Notes: a model not told the origin generated them from the sequence alone. A stretch of 64,000 nt of DNA from Candidatus Palauibacter poriticola (GCA_012270965.1 JAAXHJ010000023.1:141462-205461), one strand, 5' to 3'; shown: positions 25,600-34,882, counted from the first letter of the stretch. Numbers and translations are program-made.

Positions 25600-26034
25600 G
25601 TGTCGAAGCCTCAAACGACGCCGCAACTCGGGATGGAGTACATGGAGCCACCACGTTCCGCGCCGGGGCCCACCCCCCCGGCGCCAAGCCCCGCGGGGCC
25701 CACTTCCGACCCACAGAGCATACCGCCGCTCGGGGCCCCGGTGTTCCGCACCACCGTCCACGGACTCGCCTTCGAAGACCGCGCCCGCCACCTCGACGCC
25801 GTGGGCCCGGAGGAGGAACTCTTCCTCATCCCCGACCCGCCCGGAGGCGAGCCCGACGACGTCTGGGTCCACATCCGCGACGGCGACCCGGTCGGCCACC
25901 TTCCGCGCGAGATCGGTGCCTGGCTCGCCCCGTGGATGCGGCGCGGCGGCGCGGCGCGCGTACAGGTCATCAAGGTGGGGGCCGAGTCGGTCCCGAGCTG
26001 GAAGCGCCTCCTCGTCGAGGTTCGCTGCGGCTGA
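25600..26034 (+). CDS. HIRAN-domain-like small protein
   Basis: A 144-residue protein. Residues 1-45 are a proline-rich, probably disordered lead. Residues 48-142 (FRTTVHGLAFEDRARHL ... ELFLIPDPPGGEPDDVWVHI ... PVGHLPREIGAWLAPWM ... VEVRC) match the strand order of the HIRAN domain, which binds DNA ends in SNF2-type helicases and also occurs alone in bacteria. Function of stand-alone forms is not known. GTG start with AGAGGG six bases upstream. It is divergent from the cysteine desulfurase and isolated from other genes. HIRAN assignment from pattern only. Confidence 0.55.
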   Translation: MSKPQTTPQLGMEYMEPPRSAPGPTPPAPSPAGPTSDPQSIPPLGAPVFRTTVHGLAFEDRARHLDAVGPEEELFLIPDPPGGEPDDVWVHIRDGDPVGHLPREIGAWLAPWMRRGGAARVQVIKVGAESVPSWKRLLVEVRCG

Positions 26035-26146
26035 CGGCTCTGCGGGCGGCACCGGTCGGCCGCGGAGCTTCCGGTTGGCCCCGCGAGCTTCGGGTTCGCC
26101 GGATCCCCGGCCGCTCGGGTCGTCCGAGAATGTCCGAGGCGCCTAC

Positions 26147-26872
26147 TTACAACGAGCGGACTCCGAGGAGCGTGACATCGCCCACGCGCATCGTCTCATC
26201 GGTATGGAACGGTTCCCCGTGCGGTGCCCGGACCAGCGAACCGTAGTGCCGCGACTCGGTCTCGATGCGTTCGACGAGCGGCTGTCCGGTGGGGAAGATC
26301 TCGCCCGCCGCCGTCGCGCCCTCGAACTGTGATGCGTAGCACCGCGCCGCCTCGATCTTGCGCTGGAACTGCTCTTCCGTGAGCGGGACGACGAAGGTCG
26401 GCTTCACCGCGTCCTCCCGGTACGCCATCGCGTAGAGGATCTTCTCCGGACGGCGCGCCGGTCCGCCTTCATACTCCCGCAGTCCCGCGAGGAAACAGGC
26501 GTCGCGCCCGAGTTCCGACGCGATCCGGTGATCCGGATGGCGGCCGCGCGGATAGGGCAGGATCACGGTCGCGGGGGCAAGGTCGCGCAGGTGTCCGACG
26601 ACGATCCGCCGCGCCTCCAGCGAGTTCTCGAGCCGCGCATCCGGGAGTCCGGCGTTGATCCGAACCGCCACTCCCAGCACCTTCGCCGCCCGGGCCGCCT
26701 CCTCCGCCCGAAGTGCGGGGGTCCCCCGCGAGGCCATCTCGCCCCGCGTCAGGTCCAGAATCCCGGTTCGGTGACCCTGTTGCGCCGCGCGCGCCAGCGT
26801 CCCGCCACAGGTGAGCTCGGCGTCGTCCGGATGCGCCGCGATGGCAAGGAGGTCCAGCGGTGGTTCGGTCAT
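26147..26872 (-). CDS. bshB1: PIG-L family deacetylase, BshB1-like
   Basis: A 241-residue zinc hydrolase. The metal motif AHPDDAELTCGGTL (about residues 13-26) and the later HPDHR place it in the PIG-L/LmbE family; the sequence of residues 25-150 (RTGILDLTRGEMASRGTP ... RINAGLPDARL) resembles BshB1, which deacetylates GlcNAc-malate in bacillithiol synthesis. bshA and bshC are not in this window, so the pathway is not shown. The ATG at 26872 begins just before the conserved core. It is the last gene of the reverse export operon, 32 bases after the third permease, perhaps by chance. Confidence 0.8.
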   Translation of the reverse strand: MTEPPLDLLAIAAHPDDAELTCGGTLARAAQQGHRTGILDLTRGEMASRGTPALRAEEAARAAKVLGVAVRINAGLPDARLENSLEARRIVVGHLRDLAPATVILPYPRGRHPDHRIASELGRDACFLAGLREYEGGPARRPEKILYAMAYREDAVKPTFVVPLTEEQFQRKIEAARCYASQFEGATAAGEIFPTGQPLVERIETESRHYGSLVRAPHGEPFHTDETMRVGDVTLLGVRSL

Positions 26873-26904
26873 CGGGTGGTCAGCCGCTTCGCTCTGGGGC
26901 CCGC

Positions 26905-28209
26905 CTACTCGTAGCGCAACGCGTCGATGGGATCCAACCCCGCGGCCCGCGAGGCCGGGTAGAGCCCGAAACCGATCCCCGTCAGCACGGACGCCGCAAG
27001 GGCAGCCATGATCGACCACATCGGCACGGCCGCCGGCAACGGCGTTAACTGGTTCACCGCCCATACGATCACGCCGCCTAGGAGCATCCCGGTCGCTCCG
27101 CCAAGCAGCGTGAGTGTGGCCGCCTCGACGAGAAACTGCCACATGATATCCCGCCGTCGCCCGCCCATCGCCTTACGCAGCCCGATCTCGCGAGTTCTCT
27201 CCGTCACGGAAATCATCATGATACCGATGACCCCCACGCCGCCCACCATGAGGCCGATGCTCGACAATCCTAGCATCGCCGCAAACAGGACGTTCGTCAG
27301 CTGGCCCCAGAGATTCAGCAGTTGTTCCTGGCCCAGCACCGCGAAATCGTCCTCTTCGCCCGGCTCCAGTCGGCGGAGCTGCCGCATCCGCGCGTGCGTC
27401 GCATCGAGCGCCGTCTGGAGGTCGGCTTCCGGCTCCGGCCGCACGATGATGCTGACGGCTCGGTCCCAGACGGGCAGCAGCTTGTCCGCGCTCGCGAACG
27501 GGACCCACACGAAGTGCGACGCGAGGCCGGCGAACAGGTTGGCCGGCACCCGGTACACGCCGACCACGCGGAACATGGCTCCGCGACTGCCTTCCCCGAT
27601 CCGGATGTCGCGGCCGACCGGATCGAGCGATCCGAACAGGTCGGCCGCCACGGTCGAATCGATTACGGCGACCGGTGCCCGCCGTTCGGCTTCGGGGTGC
27701 GTGAACCAGCGACCCGAAATGATATCGCCGCTGTAGATCTCGAGATAGTCGGCGCCGACGCCGTAGAACGAGATCTCGACACGATCCGAGCCGACGCTCG
27801 CCTCGAAGGCCCCCGGACCGAAATCGCCGGTAAGTTCAACGAACGGGGATGCGCTCCGGATGCCCGGGATGCGTCCGAGGTCCCTGGCCCACTGTGGATC
27901 AAGCGGCTTGTTCCTGAAGAGGTCCGGTTCCTCCTCACTCAGAGGACCGCCGCCGAAGCCCGCCGACGTGAAGTCCCAGTGCGCCACGTAGAACGTTGCG
28001 ACGCCGTTCGGAGACATCGCATCTTCGAAGCTCTTGTTAATCCCGGTGATCGCGGCCGCCATCACCATGACGACAAGCACGCCGATGGTAACGCCGAGGA
28101 TGGTGAGGCCGCTCCGAACCTTGTTGGCCCCGATCGAATCAAAGGCGACCGCGATCCCTTCGGTGACCATCGAAAGGAATCCCATGCCGCCGCGTGCACG
28201 AGCGGTCAT
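26905..28209 (-). CDS. ABC transporter permease, MacB/FtsX type (copy 1)
   Basis: A 434-residue MacB-type permease: one N-terminal membrane helix after VRSGLTILGVTIGVLVVMVM (about residues 30-55), a large periplasmic domain, and three C-terminal helices (VGGVGVIGIMMISVTERTRE, then WQFLVEAATLTLLGG, ending GFGLYPASRAAGLDPI). The FtsX-domain motif TREIGLRKAMGGRR is intact. No nucleotide-binding domain is present; the ATPase is encoded upstream at 30853. The ATG at 28209 has GGGAGG five bases upstream, better than an in-frame start at 28239. Closely similar to the next permease, especially in the last 150 residues. Confidence 0.88.
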   Translation of the reverse strand: MTARARGGMGFLSMVTEGIAVAFDSIGANKVRSGLTILGVTIGVLVVMVMAAAITGINKSFEDAMSPNGVATFYVAHWDFTSAGFGGGPLSEEEPDLFRNKPLDPQWARDLGRIPGIRSASPFVELTGDFGPGAFEASVGSDRVEISFYGVGADYLEIYSGDIISGRWFTHPEAERRAPVAVIDSTVAADLFGSLDPVGRDIRIGEGSRGAMFRVVGVYRVPANLFAGLASHFVWVPFASADKLLPVWDRAVSIIVRPEPEADLQTALDATHARMRQLRRLEPGEEDDFAVLGQEQLLNLWGQLTNVLFAAMLGLSSIGLMVGGVGVIGIMMISVTERTREIGLRKAMGGRRRDIMWQFLVEAATLTLLGGATGMLLGGVIVWAVNQLTPLPAAVPMWSIMAALAASVLTGIGFGLYPASRAAGLDPIDALRYE

Positions 28210-28283
28210 ACGCGCCTCCCCATCCCCCACGACTTCCACCGCCTGCCGGAGTCAGGTCGCGCGCTCTCTGCCGCGGGAGGAGA

Positions 28284-29579
28284 TTACTCGTAACGCAACG
28301 CGTCGATGGGGTCCAGACCTGCGGCGCGGGAGGCGGGGTAGAGTCCGAAGCCAATGCCGGTCAGCACCGAGGCCGCCAACGCGGCCACGATCGACCACAG
28401 CGGCACGACAGCGGTCAGTGGCGTCAACTGGTTCACGATCCACACGAGCCCGCCTCCGAGCAACATCCCCGTCGCCCCGCCCAGCAGCGTGAGCGTGGCG
28501 GCCTCCACGAGGAACTGCCACATGATGTCCCGACGGCGTCCCCCCATCGCCTTGCGGAGCCCGATTTCGCGGGTCCGCTCCGTGACGGAGATCATCATGA
28601 TTCCGATGACGCCGACGCCGCCGACCATGAGCCCGATGCTCGACAAGCCGACCATCGCGGCGAACAATACGTTCGTCAGCTGGCCCCACAGCGCCACCAT
28701 CTGATCGGGGGTCATGATGGCGAAGTCGTCTTCCTCGCCGATCTGCAATCCGCGCAACTGCCGCATGCGGGCGCGGGTCGCGTCGAGCGCGATCTGCAGT
28801 TCTGTCTCCGGTTCCGGCCGCACGATGAAGCTGATCTGCCGGTCCCACACCCGCAGCAGCTTGTCCGCCGTCGCAAAGGGCATCCACACGTAGTGCGAAA
28901 CCAAGCCGGCGAAGAGGTTGGCGGGCACCCTGTAGATGCCGACCACGCGAACTCTCGCGTTCTCGCTACGCCTGCTAACGTGAATGTCCCGCCCGATCGG
29001 ATCCCGAGTCCCGAACAACCCTACGGCCGTGGCCGAGTCGATCACGGTGACCGCGGCGCGCCGGTCGGCCTCGGACTGCGTGAACCAGCGCCCGGCGATG
29101 ATATCGCCGCCCGAGATCTCCATGTAGTCGGCACCCACCCCGTAGAGTCCGATCTCGACCCGGTCGGCGCCGGAGGAGGCCTCGTAGCCCGACCCCGCCA
29201 AGTCCACGATTGGCGCCGCGCTCTGGATCCCCTCAATCCGCCCCAGTTCCTTCGCCCATTCGGGTTTCAGCGGAGGGTTCCGGAAGAACTCATCCTCCCC
29301 TTCGTCGAGCGGGCCGCTGATCTGCATGGAGGAAAAATCGAAGTGCGCCACCCAGAACGTGGTGATTCCCTCCGGGGCCATCAGCTCCGAGAAGCTCCGG
29401 TTGATCCCGGTGATCACCGCCGCCATCACCATGACGACGAGCACTCCAATCGTCACGCCGAGGATTGTGAGGCTGCTCCGCACCTTGTTCGCTCCGAGCG
29501 AGTCGAAGGCGACGGCGATTCCCTCGGTGATCGTCGCGATAAACCCCATGCCTCGCATGCCCTGCTTGCCCGTGCTCAC
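28284..29579 (-). CDS. ABC transporter permease, MacB/FtsX type (copy 2)
   Basis: A 431-residue paralogue of copy 1 with the same architecture: first helix after VRSSLTILGVTIGVLVVMVM, a periplasmic domain with GVGADYMEISGGDIIAGRWF, and the C-terminal helical bundle. A stretch of about 60 residues from VGGVGVIGIMM to LLGGATGMLLGG is identical in the two copies, while the periplasmic parts differ much more, as after duplication with local gene conversion. Eight bases separate it from the upstream permease and 74 from copy 1. Likely forms a heteromeric permease complex with copy 1 or copy 3. Confidence 0.88.
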   Translation of the reverse strand: MSTGKQGMRGMGFIATITEGIAVAFDSLGANKVRSSLTILGVTIGVLVVMVMAAVITGINRSFSELMAPEGITTFWVAHFDFSSMQISGPLDEGEDEFFRNPPLKPEWAKELGRIEGIQSAAPIVDLAGSGYEASSGADRVEIGLYGVGADYMEISGGDIIAGRWFTQSEADRRAAVTVIDSATAVGLFGTRDPIGRDIHVSRRSENARVRVVGIYRVPANLFAGLVSHYVWMPFATADKLLRVWDRQISFIVRPEPETELQIALDATRARMRQLRGLQIGEEDDFAIMTPDQMVALWGQLTNVLFAAMVGLSSIGLMVGGVGVIGIMMISVTERTREIGLRKAMGGRRRDIMWQFLVEAATLTLLGGATGMLLGGGLVWIVNQLTPLTAVVPLWSIVAALAASVLTGIGFGLYPASRAAGLDPIDALRYE

Positions 29580-29586
29580 GACAACC

Positions 29587-30831
29587 TCACTCGAACCGGA
29601 GGGCTTCGATCGGGTCGAGCCGGGCCGCCCGATAGGCGGGATAGAGGCCGGAAACGATCCCTACGCCGAGCCCGAGAATGAGGGAGATAATCATCGCGGG
29701 CACCGACACTGCGGCCGGCAGCGGCGTAAGCCGTTCGACGAGCAGCGCCATCGCGAAGCCGGACCCGATCCCCAGCGCCGCGCCAAGGATGGAGAGCGTG
29801 GATGCCTCGGTCAGGAACTGGAAGAGGACGTCGCGGCGCCGGGCTCCGAGCGACTTGCGGAGCCCGATCTCGCGCGTCCGGTCCGTCACCGAGAGGAGCA
29901 TGATGTTCATGATCACGATGCCGCCCACCACGAGCGAGATGCCGACTAGGCCGGGCAGCGCCGTCATCAGCACCCGATTGATCGTCTCCCACGCGTCGAG
30001 CAGCCCGCTCGACGTGTCGATGCCGAAATTGTTTGGCTCTGAGGGCCGCAGGCGCCGGTTGGATCGCAGCGCCCCCTCCACTTCCGCCATGGCCGGGTCC
30101 AGTTCGTCGATTGACCCCATCTTGACCGTGATCCCGTCGACCTCCAGCCGCCGCCGCGCGACGGTGCGCTGAAACGTCTCGAAGGGAACGAGTACGGCAG
30201 CGTCGCGCAGATTCCCCGCGAGGCCGCCTTGGGCCTCCAGCACGCCGACGACCCTGAACCCGTGCCCGCCCGCCCGGATGCGCTTGTCGATCGGCGAGGT
30301 TGTGGGGAAGAGCCGCTCGGCGATCTGGGCGCCGATGACGGCGACGGGAAGCGCCTGCTGGTCATCGATCGGCGTCAGGCCCCGCCCAGCCACCACCTTC
30401 CATCCCTGAACCGCCTCGTACTCCGGCGAACCTCCGACCATGAGGATATTTCGCCGTTCGTACTGCCCGTAGCGCACGGAGCCTGCAAAATCTCGCGCAT
30501 AGTAAGATAGGTATTGGGCATTCGGTGCTGCGCCCCGCACGACTTCCACGTCCTCCATCGTGAGTTCTGGATTGCGGCGCTGACGCCGGCGCTCGGCCTC
30601 ATCGATTCGACCCGTCTCCATCTGCGGACGCCGGACGACCGTGAAGGTGTTCACGCCGAAAATCGAACTGGCAAAGTCGTCGCGCACATAGCTGTTCATG
30701 CCTTCGACGATCGTGATCACGGCCATGAGGAACGTGATTCCGATGCTGATGCCGAGGAGCGCGAAGAACGACTTCAGCTTCTGCGCCCGCACCTGCTGCA
30801 GCGAAAGGCGAATGCCCTCCCAGAATCTCAT
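29587..30831 (-). CDS. ABC transporter permease, MacB/FtsX type (copy 3)
   Basis: A 414-residue permease more distant from copies 1 and 2. It has the MacB-type N-terminal segment (LKSFFALLGISIGITFLMAV), a periplasmic region with an Arg-rich stretch (AERRRQRRNPELTMEDVE), and the C-terminal helices with IVIMNIMLLSVTDRTREIGL. Directly downstream of the ATPase gene (21 bases) and upstream of copies 2 and 1, so three permeases share one ATPase and one adaptor. Substrate unknown; macrolide-type efflux, lipoprotein release and peptide export are all found in this family. Confidence 0.88.
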   Translation of the reverse strand: MRFWEGIRLSLQQVRAQKLKSFFALLGISIGITFLMAVITIVEGMNSYVRDDFASSIFGVNTFTVVRRPQMETGRIDEAERRRQRRNPELTMEDVEVVRGAAPNAQYLSYYARDFAGSVRYGQYERRNILMVGGSPEYEAVQGWKVVAGRGLTPIDDQQALPVAVIGAQIAERLFPTTSPIDKRIRAGGHGFRVVGVLEAQGGLAGNLRDAAVLVPFETFQRTVARRRLEVDGITVKMGSIDELDPAMAEVEGALRSNRRLRPSEPNNFGIDTSSGLLDAWETINRVLMTALPGLVGISLVVGGIVIMNIMLLSVTDRTREIGLRKSLGARRRDVLFQFLTEASTLSILGAALGIGSGFAMALLVERLTPLPAAVSVPAMIISLILGLGVGIVSGLYPAYRAARLDPIEALRFE

Positions 30832-30852
30832 CGTCGGGGAGTCGCGCCGCCG

Positions 30853-31800
30853 CTAGCGGCCGCCGTCGAGGGGCGGCGTGCGCGGGGGCGCCCACGGGTT
30901 CGAGAGGGGACGCGGCGTTCCCGGGGCCGGAGGGGCGGCCTCGGGCGGTGGAGGATCCATCGGAGCGGTCGTCGGAGGCGGTGTCGGCGCGGTCTCCCGT
31001 GTCGGCGCAATCTCCGGTGCCGGCGCGGTCTCGGGTGCGGAAGCGGGCGCGGGCGCCGGGGCTGCCGTGGGCTGCTTGATGCCGCGCGCGAGGTAGTAGT
31101 CCACCGACATCTGCGCCTCGACCTTGCCATCGACGAGCGTGATCACGCGCTGGGAGCGGGCCGCGATGTCGTACTCGTGGGTGACCATGATGACCGTCTG
31201 GCCGTTCTCGTGGAGCGCGTCGAACACATCCATGATCTCCTCCGACGTCGAGGAGTCAAGGTTCCCGGTCGGCTCGTCCGCGAGGAGGATCGACGGGTCG
31301 TTGACGAGCGCCCTCGCGATCGCCACGCGCTGACGCTGACCCCCGGAAAGCTCGTTGGGCTTGTGGTCCATGCGGTCCGCCAGTTGCACGATCTCAAGCG
31401 CGTGCGCGGCTCTCTCCTGCCGCTTCTTGCTCGACACGCCCGCGTAGATCAACGGCAGCTCCACGTTGTGCAGCGCCGTCGCCCGCGGCAGGAGATTGAA
31501 CGTCTGGAAGACGAAGCCGATCTCGCGGTTTCGTATCCGGGCCAGATTATCGTCGCTCAGATCCTGGACCGCCTGCCCGTTGAGGACGTACTCTCCGCTC
31601 GTCGGAGAGTCGAGGCAGCCGATCATGTTCATGAGCGTCGACTTGCCCGAACCCGAGGGTCCCATGATCGACACGTACTCGTTCCGGAGGATCTCGATGT
31701 CCACGCCCGCCAGCGCGTGCACCGTCTCCGTGCCCATCACGTAGTCCTTCCTCAGATCGCGCGTGACGATGATCGACTTCATCCGTCCATTCCCGCTCAT
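30853..31800 (-). CDS. ABC transporter ATP-binding protein, MacB/LolD type, with Pro/Ala-rich tail
   Basis: Energises the permeases encoded next to it. Walker [10 protein letters not shown] (residues 47-55), signature [15 protein letters not shown] (about 154-168), Walker [13 protein letters not shown] and the H-loop VTHEYD are complete; the first 240 residues are a normal MacB/LolD ATPase of 315 total. The last 75 residues are a low-complexity tail of Ala, Pro, Thr and Glu ([17 protein letters not shown] and similar), which I do not know from this family. Its ATG overlaps the stop of the adaptor gene (ATGA), so the two are translationally coupled. Confidence 0.9.
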   Translation of the reverse strand: MSGNGRMKSIIVTRDLRKDYVMGTETVHALAGVDIEILRNEYVSIMGPSGSGKSTLMNMIGCLDSPTSGEYVLNGQAVQDLSDDNLARIRNREIGFVFQTFNLLPRATALHNVELPLIYAGVSSKKRQERAAHALEIVQLADRMDHKPNELSGGQRQRVAIARALVNDPSILLADEPTGNLDSSTSEEIMDVFDALHENGQTVIMVTHEYDIAARSQRVITLVDGKVEAQMSVDYYLARGIKQPTAAPAPAPASAPETAPAPEIAPTRETAPTPPPTTAPMDPPPPEAAPPAPGTPRPLSNPWAPPRTPPLDGGR

Positions 31801-33104
31801 CCTCCGTTCTCTCCGTTGACCGCCGCGTCGCTCCCCCCGCTACCGGCATCGCCGTTGGCCGCGGCCCCGGGGGCCGGCCCGTCGATCCGGATCCGGCTTC
31901 CGTCGCGCAGTTCGCGGATCGCTTGGAACGAGCCCGAGACGACGGTCGTCCCGAGTTCGATCCCGGACACGACCTCGAAGTAGTTCTCTCCGGCGATACC
32001 GATCTCCACGGGCCGGAAGCGGACGATATCCCCTTCCACGACGAAGACGCCCTCGATTTCCCGCACCGCATCGGAGCCCGGAGCGCTCGGCAGATTCTCG
32101 TTCGGGATCTCCTCGTACTCATCCGCATCCATCAACGTGAGCGCCGTGATGGGGATGCTGGGTACCTGATCGCGGGTGGCCGTGATCACGTCGGCCGTGG
32201 CCGACAGGTCGGGCCGAATGCCCTCGGGCGGCTGGCGGAGCTCAATCTTCACCTCGAAGTCGATCGCTTGGGCCGAACCGCCGGAAGCGGGATTCAGCGG
32301 GATGATCGAGCTGTTGCCGATCTCGGTGACGGTCCCCACGAAACGCCGGTTCGGGAAGGCGTCGATCTCGACGTAGGCGGAGTCGCCGATGGAGATATCG
32401 GGCACGTCCGTCTCGTCCACCTCGATCACCGCCTCCATGACGGAGAGGTCGGCGACCGTAAGCAGCACGGTCCCCGGGTTGTTCATCGTGCCGACGATCG
32501 CGGTCTCGCCGCGCTCGACGTTGAGCCGCGTGATCCGGCCGGACATGGGCGCCCGGATGGTGGTCTTCCCCAGCCGGTCCCGTTCTTGGTCGAGGTTCGC
32601 CTCGGCCTGTTCGACCTGGTGCTCCGTCGCCTCGAAGAGCCGCTGCTGGATCTCCGCGTTCGACACGGCCTGCTCCACCTCCGCCTCGGTCACGAAGTCG
32701 GTCCCCCGCGCCTGCAACGCCGTGAAACGGTCCGCATCCCGCTGCGCCTGCCGGTACGCCGCCTCCTGCTGGGCGAGGCTTGCCCGCGCCTGCGCGACCC
32801 CGGCCTCCGCCCGGTTGACCGCCGCCCGGAAGAGGGCCGGGTCGATCTGCAGCAGGAGGTCTCCCTCCTCCACGTCCTGCCCCTCCTCGACCGGGAGTTC
32901 GATGATCCGGCCGGCCACATCGGTCGTGATGTCCACGTGCGTCTTGGGCTCTATGTGGCCCGTCGCGGAGACGTCGTCCACGAGATCCCGCAGCCCGACG
33001 GCCTCCACGCGGACTTCGACGCCACTTCCCTCCCGCTGCGTGGCGAGAAACCCCATGATCGCGAGAAGTCCGACGACGACGACCGCGATGATCGCTTTCT
33101 TCAT
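31797..33104 (-). CDS. MacA/HlyD-type periplasmic adaptor
   Basis: A 435-residue membrane-fusion protein that should bridge the MacB-type permeases to an outer-membrane exit. It begins with a single anchor ([17 protein letters not shown], residues 4-20), followed by a beta-barrel strand pair ([23 protein letters not shown]), a long coiled hairpin (about residues 85-180, rich in Ala, Gln, Glu) and a lipoyl domain ([13 protein letters not shown]). A Gly/Ala/Asn-rich tail ends the protein. Its stop is overlapped by the ATPase start. No TolC-like gene lies nearby. Confidence 0.88.
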   Translation of the reverse strand: MKKAIIAVVVVGLLAIMGFLATQREGSGVEVRVEAVGLRDLVDDVSATGHIEPKTHVDITTDVAGRIIELPVEEGQDVEEGDLLLQIDPALFRAAVNRAEAGVAQARASLAQQEAAYRQAQRDADRFTALQARGTDFVTEAEVEQAVSNAEIQQRLFEATEHQVEQAEANLDQERDRLGKTTIRAPMSGRITRLNVERGETAIVGTMNNPGTVLLTVADLSVMEAVIEVDETDVPDISIGDSAYVEIDAFPNRRFVGTVTEIGNSSIIPLNPASGGSAQAIDFEVKIELRQPPEGIRPDLSATADVITATRDQVPSIPITALTLMDADEYEEIPNENLPSAPGSDAVREIEGVFVVEGDIVRFRPVEIGIAGENYFEVVSGIELGTTVVSGSFQAIRELRDGSRIRIDGPAPGAAANGDAGSGGSDAAVNGENGG

Positions 33105-33171
33105 CCTTCACAAAGGCCTTTATTTCGAGACTCGAGGGGCGGTTCGGGCCACCGCATGGCCCGCGCCCGGG

Positions 33172-33203
33172 GGTACGTCATCGGTACGTCACGGGTACGT
33201 CGG
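33172..33203 (-). repeat. Triple GGTACGTC tandem repeat
   Basis: Three units of about 11 bases (GGTACGTCATC, GGTACGTCACG, GGTACGTCGGC) lie in the gap between the adaptor and Yip1-like genes, just upstream of a degenerate palindrome copy. Short tandem repeat in noncoding DNA; no function seen. Confidence 0.5.
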
Positions 33204-33264
33204 CGCGACCCGTGCGGTTTCACGTACACGGTCGCCGACGCGGGGTTTCGCCACGGACCTGCTA
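33204..33264. repeat. Dispersed palindrome family, degenerate copy
   Basis: Contains CGCCGACGCGGGGTTTCGCC followed by ACGGACCTGCT, close to the right arm of the other copies (CGCGGGGTTTCGCCACGGGCTGC). Only the right arm and the GTGCGGTTTCACGTACACGG part of the left arm are recognisable. It ends beside the stop of the Yip1-like gene. Confidence 0.5.
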
Positions 33265-34002
33265 GCCCAAACCCGCGAAGAGACCGGAGAGCGCCGCGAT
33301 CACCGCCACGAAGATCAGGTAGAGCACGAGCAGATACGTCGTGCCCGCCGCCACGGACCGGCCAGGATAAAAGCGGCTCACCGCCACCCCGAGCACCCCG
33401 CACGTCCAAACAGAGAAGATGTTGATTCCGTTTAGGAAGCTGCCGATGAACCCCTCCATCTCGGGCAGGAGGAGTCCGGGAGTGAGGGTCGTGATCTCGG
33501 CGCCGATGGCCATCAGGCCGATGGAGACGATCCCTCCCGCAGTGCCGATATACATGGCGTGCGCGGCGGCGCTGAACAGCTGCTTGAAGCTGGCCTCGCC
33601 CCCCATGATGACGTTGAACGCGATCAGGAGGAGTCCCGCGATGAGCGAGAGAAAGATGGGCGTCGCGATGATCGTACCCGCGATGATGCCGATTCCCGGC
33701 GAGACGGCTGCGTCGACCTGCTCTTCCAGAACCGCGGGGTCGGTTCCCGCCGGCATGAAGGCCTCGATCCGGTCCTCCGCCGTCCTCCGCAATATCTCGT
33801 CGGGGACGATGACCGGCGTAAGGAACTGAAGCGAGATCCCGAGGCCGACCAGCCCCAGGGCGGCACCCAGCCAGGCGGGCCGGTGGCGGAGAGCGTCGAA
33901 CAGTGTCGCCGGCGAGACGAAGACCTGCACGATGCGCACGGGCAGGGAGGGGATCGAGTGCTCCTCCACCGATGCCTCGGACGATTCCGGATGGTGTTCC
34001 AT
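33262..34002 (-). CDS. YIP1-family membrane protein
   Basis: A 246-residue protein with five predicted membrane helices (about residues 40-60, 105-130, 145-165, 190-210, 220-240) and a short acidic N-terminus. The opening VRIVQVFVSPATLFDALRHRPAWLGA is typical of bacterial YIP1-domain proteins. Their biochemical role is unknown. It lies in the export operon between the DUF3108-like and adaptor genes, so it may assist the transporter, but co-occurrence is the only reason to say so. Confidence 0.7.
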   Translation of the reverse strand: MEHHPESSEASVEEHSIPSLPVRIVQVFVSPATLFDALRHRPAWLGAALGLVGLGISLQFLTPVIVPDEILRRTAEDRIEAFMPAGTDPAVLEEQVDAAVSPGIGIIAGTIIATPIFLSLIAGLLLIAFNVIMGGEASFKQLFSAAAHAMYIGTAGGIVSIGLMAIGAEITTLTPGLLLPEMEGFIGSFLNGINIFSVWTCGVLGVAVSRFYPGRSVAAGTTYLLVLYLIFVAVIAALSGLFAGLG

Positions 34003-34020
34003 CTTCTCCTCCAGTCTGTC

Positions 34021-34689
34021 TCAGCCCCCGGCCGGGGCCCGCAGGGCCTCGCGTCCCCCGGCGTCCAAGACGCGGAGCAGCCGGTCGTCCGCGTCGAGCC
34101 ATACCCGGTGCCGGGCACCTTCGATGTCCATGTCGTAACGGGTCGCATCCACCGGCTCCTCCCCGAGCGAAACGCGCTGCCCCGTCCGGTCGGCGAGGCG
34201 CACCGTCACGGACCGGCCCTCGAGGGGAAGGATCGCCTTCATGCGACCGTCCGGTGCCTGTCTGAGCGCTTGCACGAGAACGAGATAGTGATGTGCGACG
34301 CCCGGCTCGAGGATCGCGGCCGCGTCCTGAACCGGGTAGTCCTTCCAGCGCTCGCCCTCCGGGGTCGCGAAGTGGAAGCGGATCCGGTCGGGGAAGCGCT
34401 CCCCGCTCACGAGAGCCGATACCCCTTCGCGAATCTCGTATTTCACCGGAAGCAGGCGCGGATCCATCTGGAGCCGCACCTGCCAGGCGGCCCGCTGCAC
34501 CCTCTCGACGCTGGCGACGGCATTCACCGTGGATCCGGTCCGCCAGACCCGGAAGCGCTCCGTCCCCACCCGGCGCCCCTCTTCGCGAAGATACAGGTGA
34601 CCGGAGTCGAGTTCCTGCGCGCTCAGCGGGAGGGGGGCCGACAGGGCTGCGAGGAGCGGACTCAGCAGGAGCGCTCCCAGCAGCTTCAC
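34021..34689 (-). CDS. Exported DUF3108/DUF6134-like protein
   Basis: With the GTG at 34689 the protein has 222 residues and a clean signal peptide (VKLLGALLLSPLLAALSAPLPLSAQE, cleavage expected after SAQ). The mature part is beta-rich: LYLREEGRRVGTERFRVW, then VNAVASVERVQRAAWQVRLQ and RYDMDIEGARHRVWLDAD, similar to outer-leaflet lipid-handling DUF3108/DUF6134 proteins. An upstream in-frame start at 34770 would add 27 residues that overlap a palindrome repeat copy (34696-34729), so the later start is preferred. First gene of the reverse export operon. Function unknown. Confidence 0.6.
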   Translation of the reverse strand: MKLLGALLLSPLLAALSAPLPLSAQELDSGHLYLREEGRRVGTERFRVWRTGSTVNAVASVERVQRAAWQVRLQMDPRLLPVKYEIREGVSALVSGERFPDRIRFHFATPEGERWKDYPVQDAAAILEPGVAHHYLVLVQALRQAPDGRMKAILPLEGRSVTVRLADRTGQRVSLGEEPVDATRYDMDIEGARHRVWLDADDRLLRVLDAGGREALRAPAGG

Positions 34690-34695
34690 TACTCC

Positions 34696-34729
34696 CGGCG
34701 CTGACGCGAGATCTTGCCACGGGCTGCAG
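34696..34729. repeat. Dispersed palindrome family, partial copy
   Basis: GGCGCTGACGCGAGATCTTG followed by CCACGGGCTGCAGG is the right half of the element (compare CGCTGACGCGGGGTTTCGCC in other copies). It lies where the longer form of the exported protein gene would otherwise be coding, and so supports the later start at 34689. Confidence 0.55.
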
Positions 34730-34810
34730 GTGCCCCGCGTCCTGCACGACGATCTCACCCTCTTCGCCACGCTTCCCTCATCCCCTCCCTCGTTCCCGGC
34801 CTGTTTGAGA

Positions 34811-34826
34811 GCCGGTTGAGACCGGC
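34811..34826. promoter_or_regulatory. Perfect dyad in the divergent promoter region
   Basis: GCCGGT-TGAG-ACCGGC is a perfect 6-base inverted repeat with a four-base spacer, midway between the reverse export operon and yifB. It could be an operator or a hairpin; no regulator gene is adjacent. Confidence 0.3.
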
Positions 34827-34882
34827 ACCGATCATTCCCTCACGGTGAAGTTACAACGCTGTGCGGAGGGGAGCGAAGGAGA

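Noticed and set aside
34692-34770. Longer N-terminus for the exported DUF3108-like gene
   Set aside because: The added residues overlap a palindrome copy and precede a clean signal peptide, so the GTG at 34689 is preferred.
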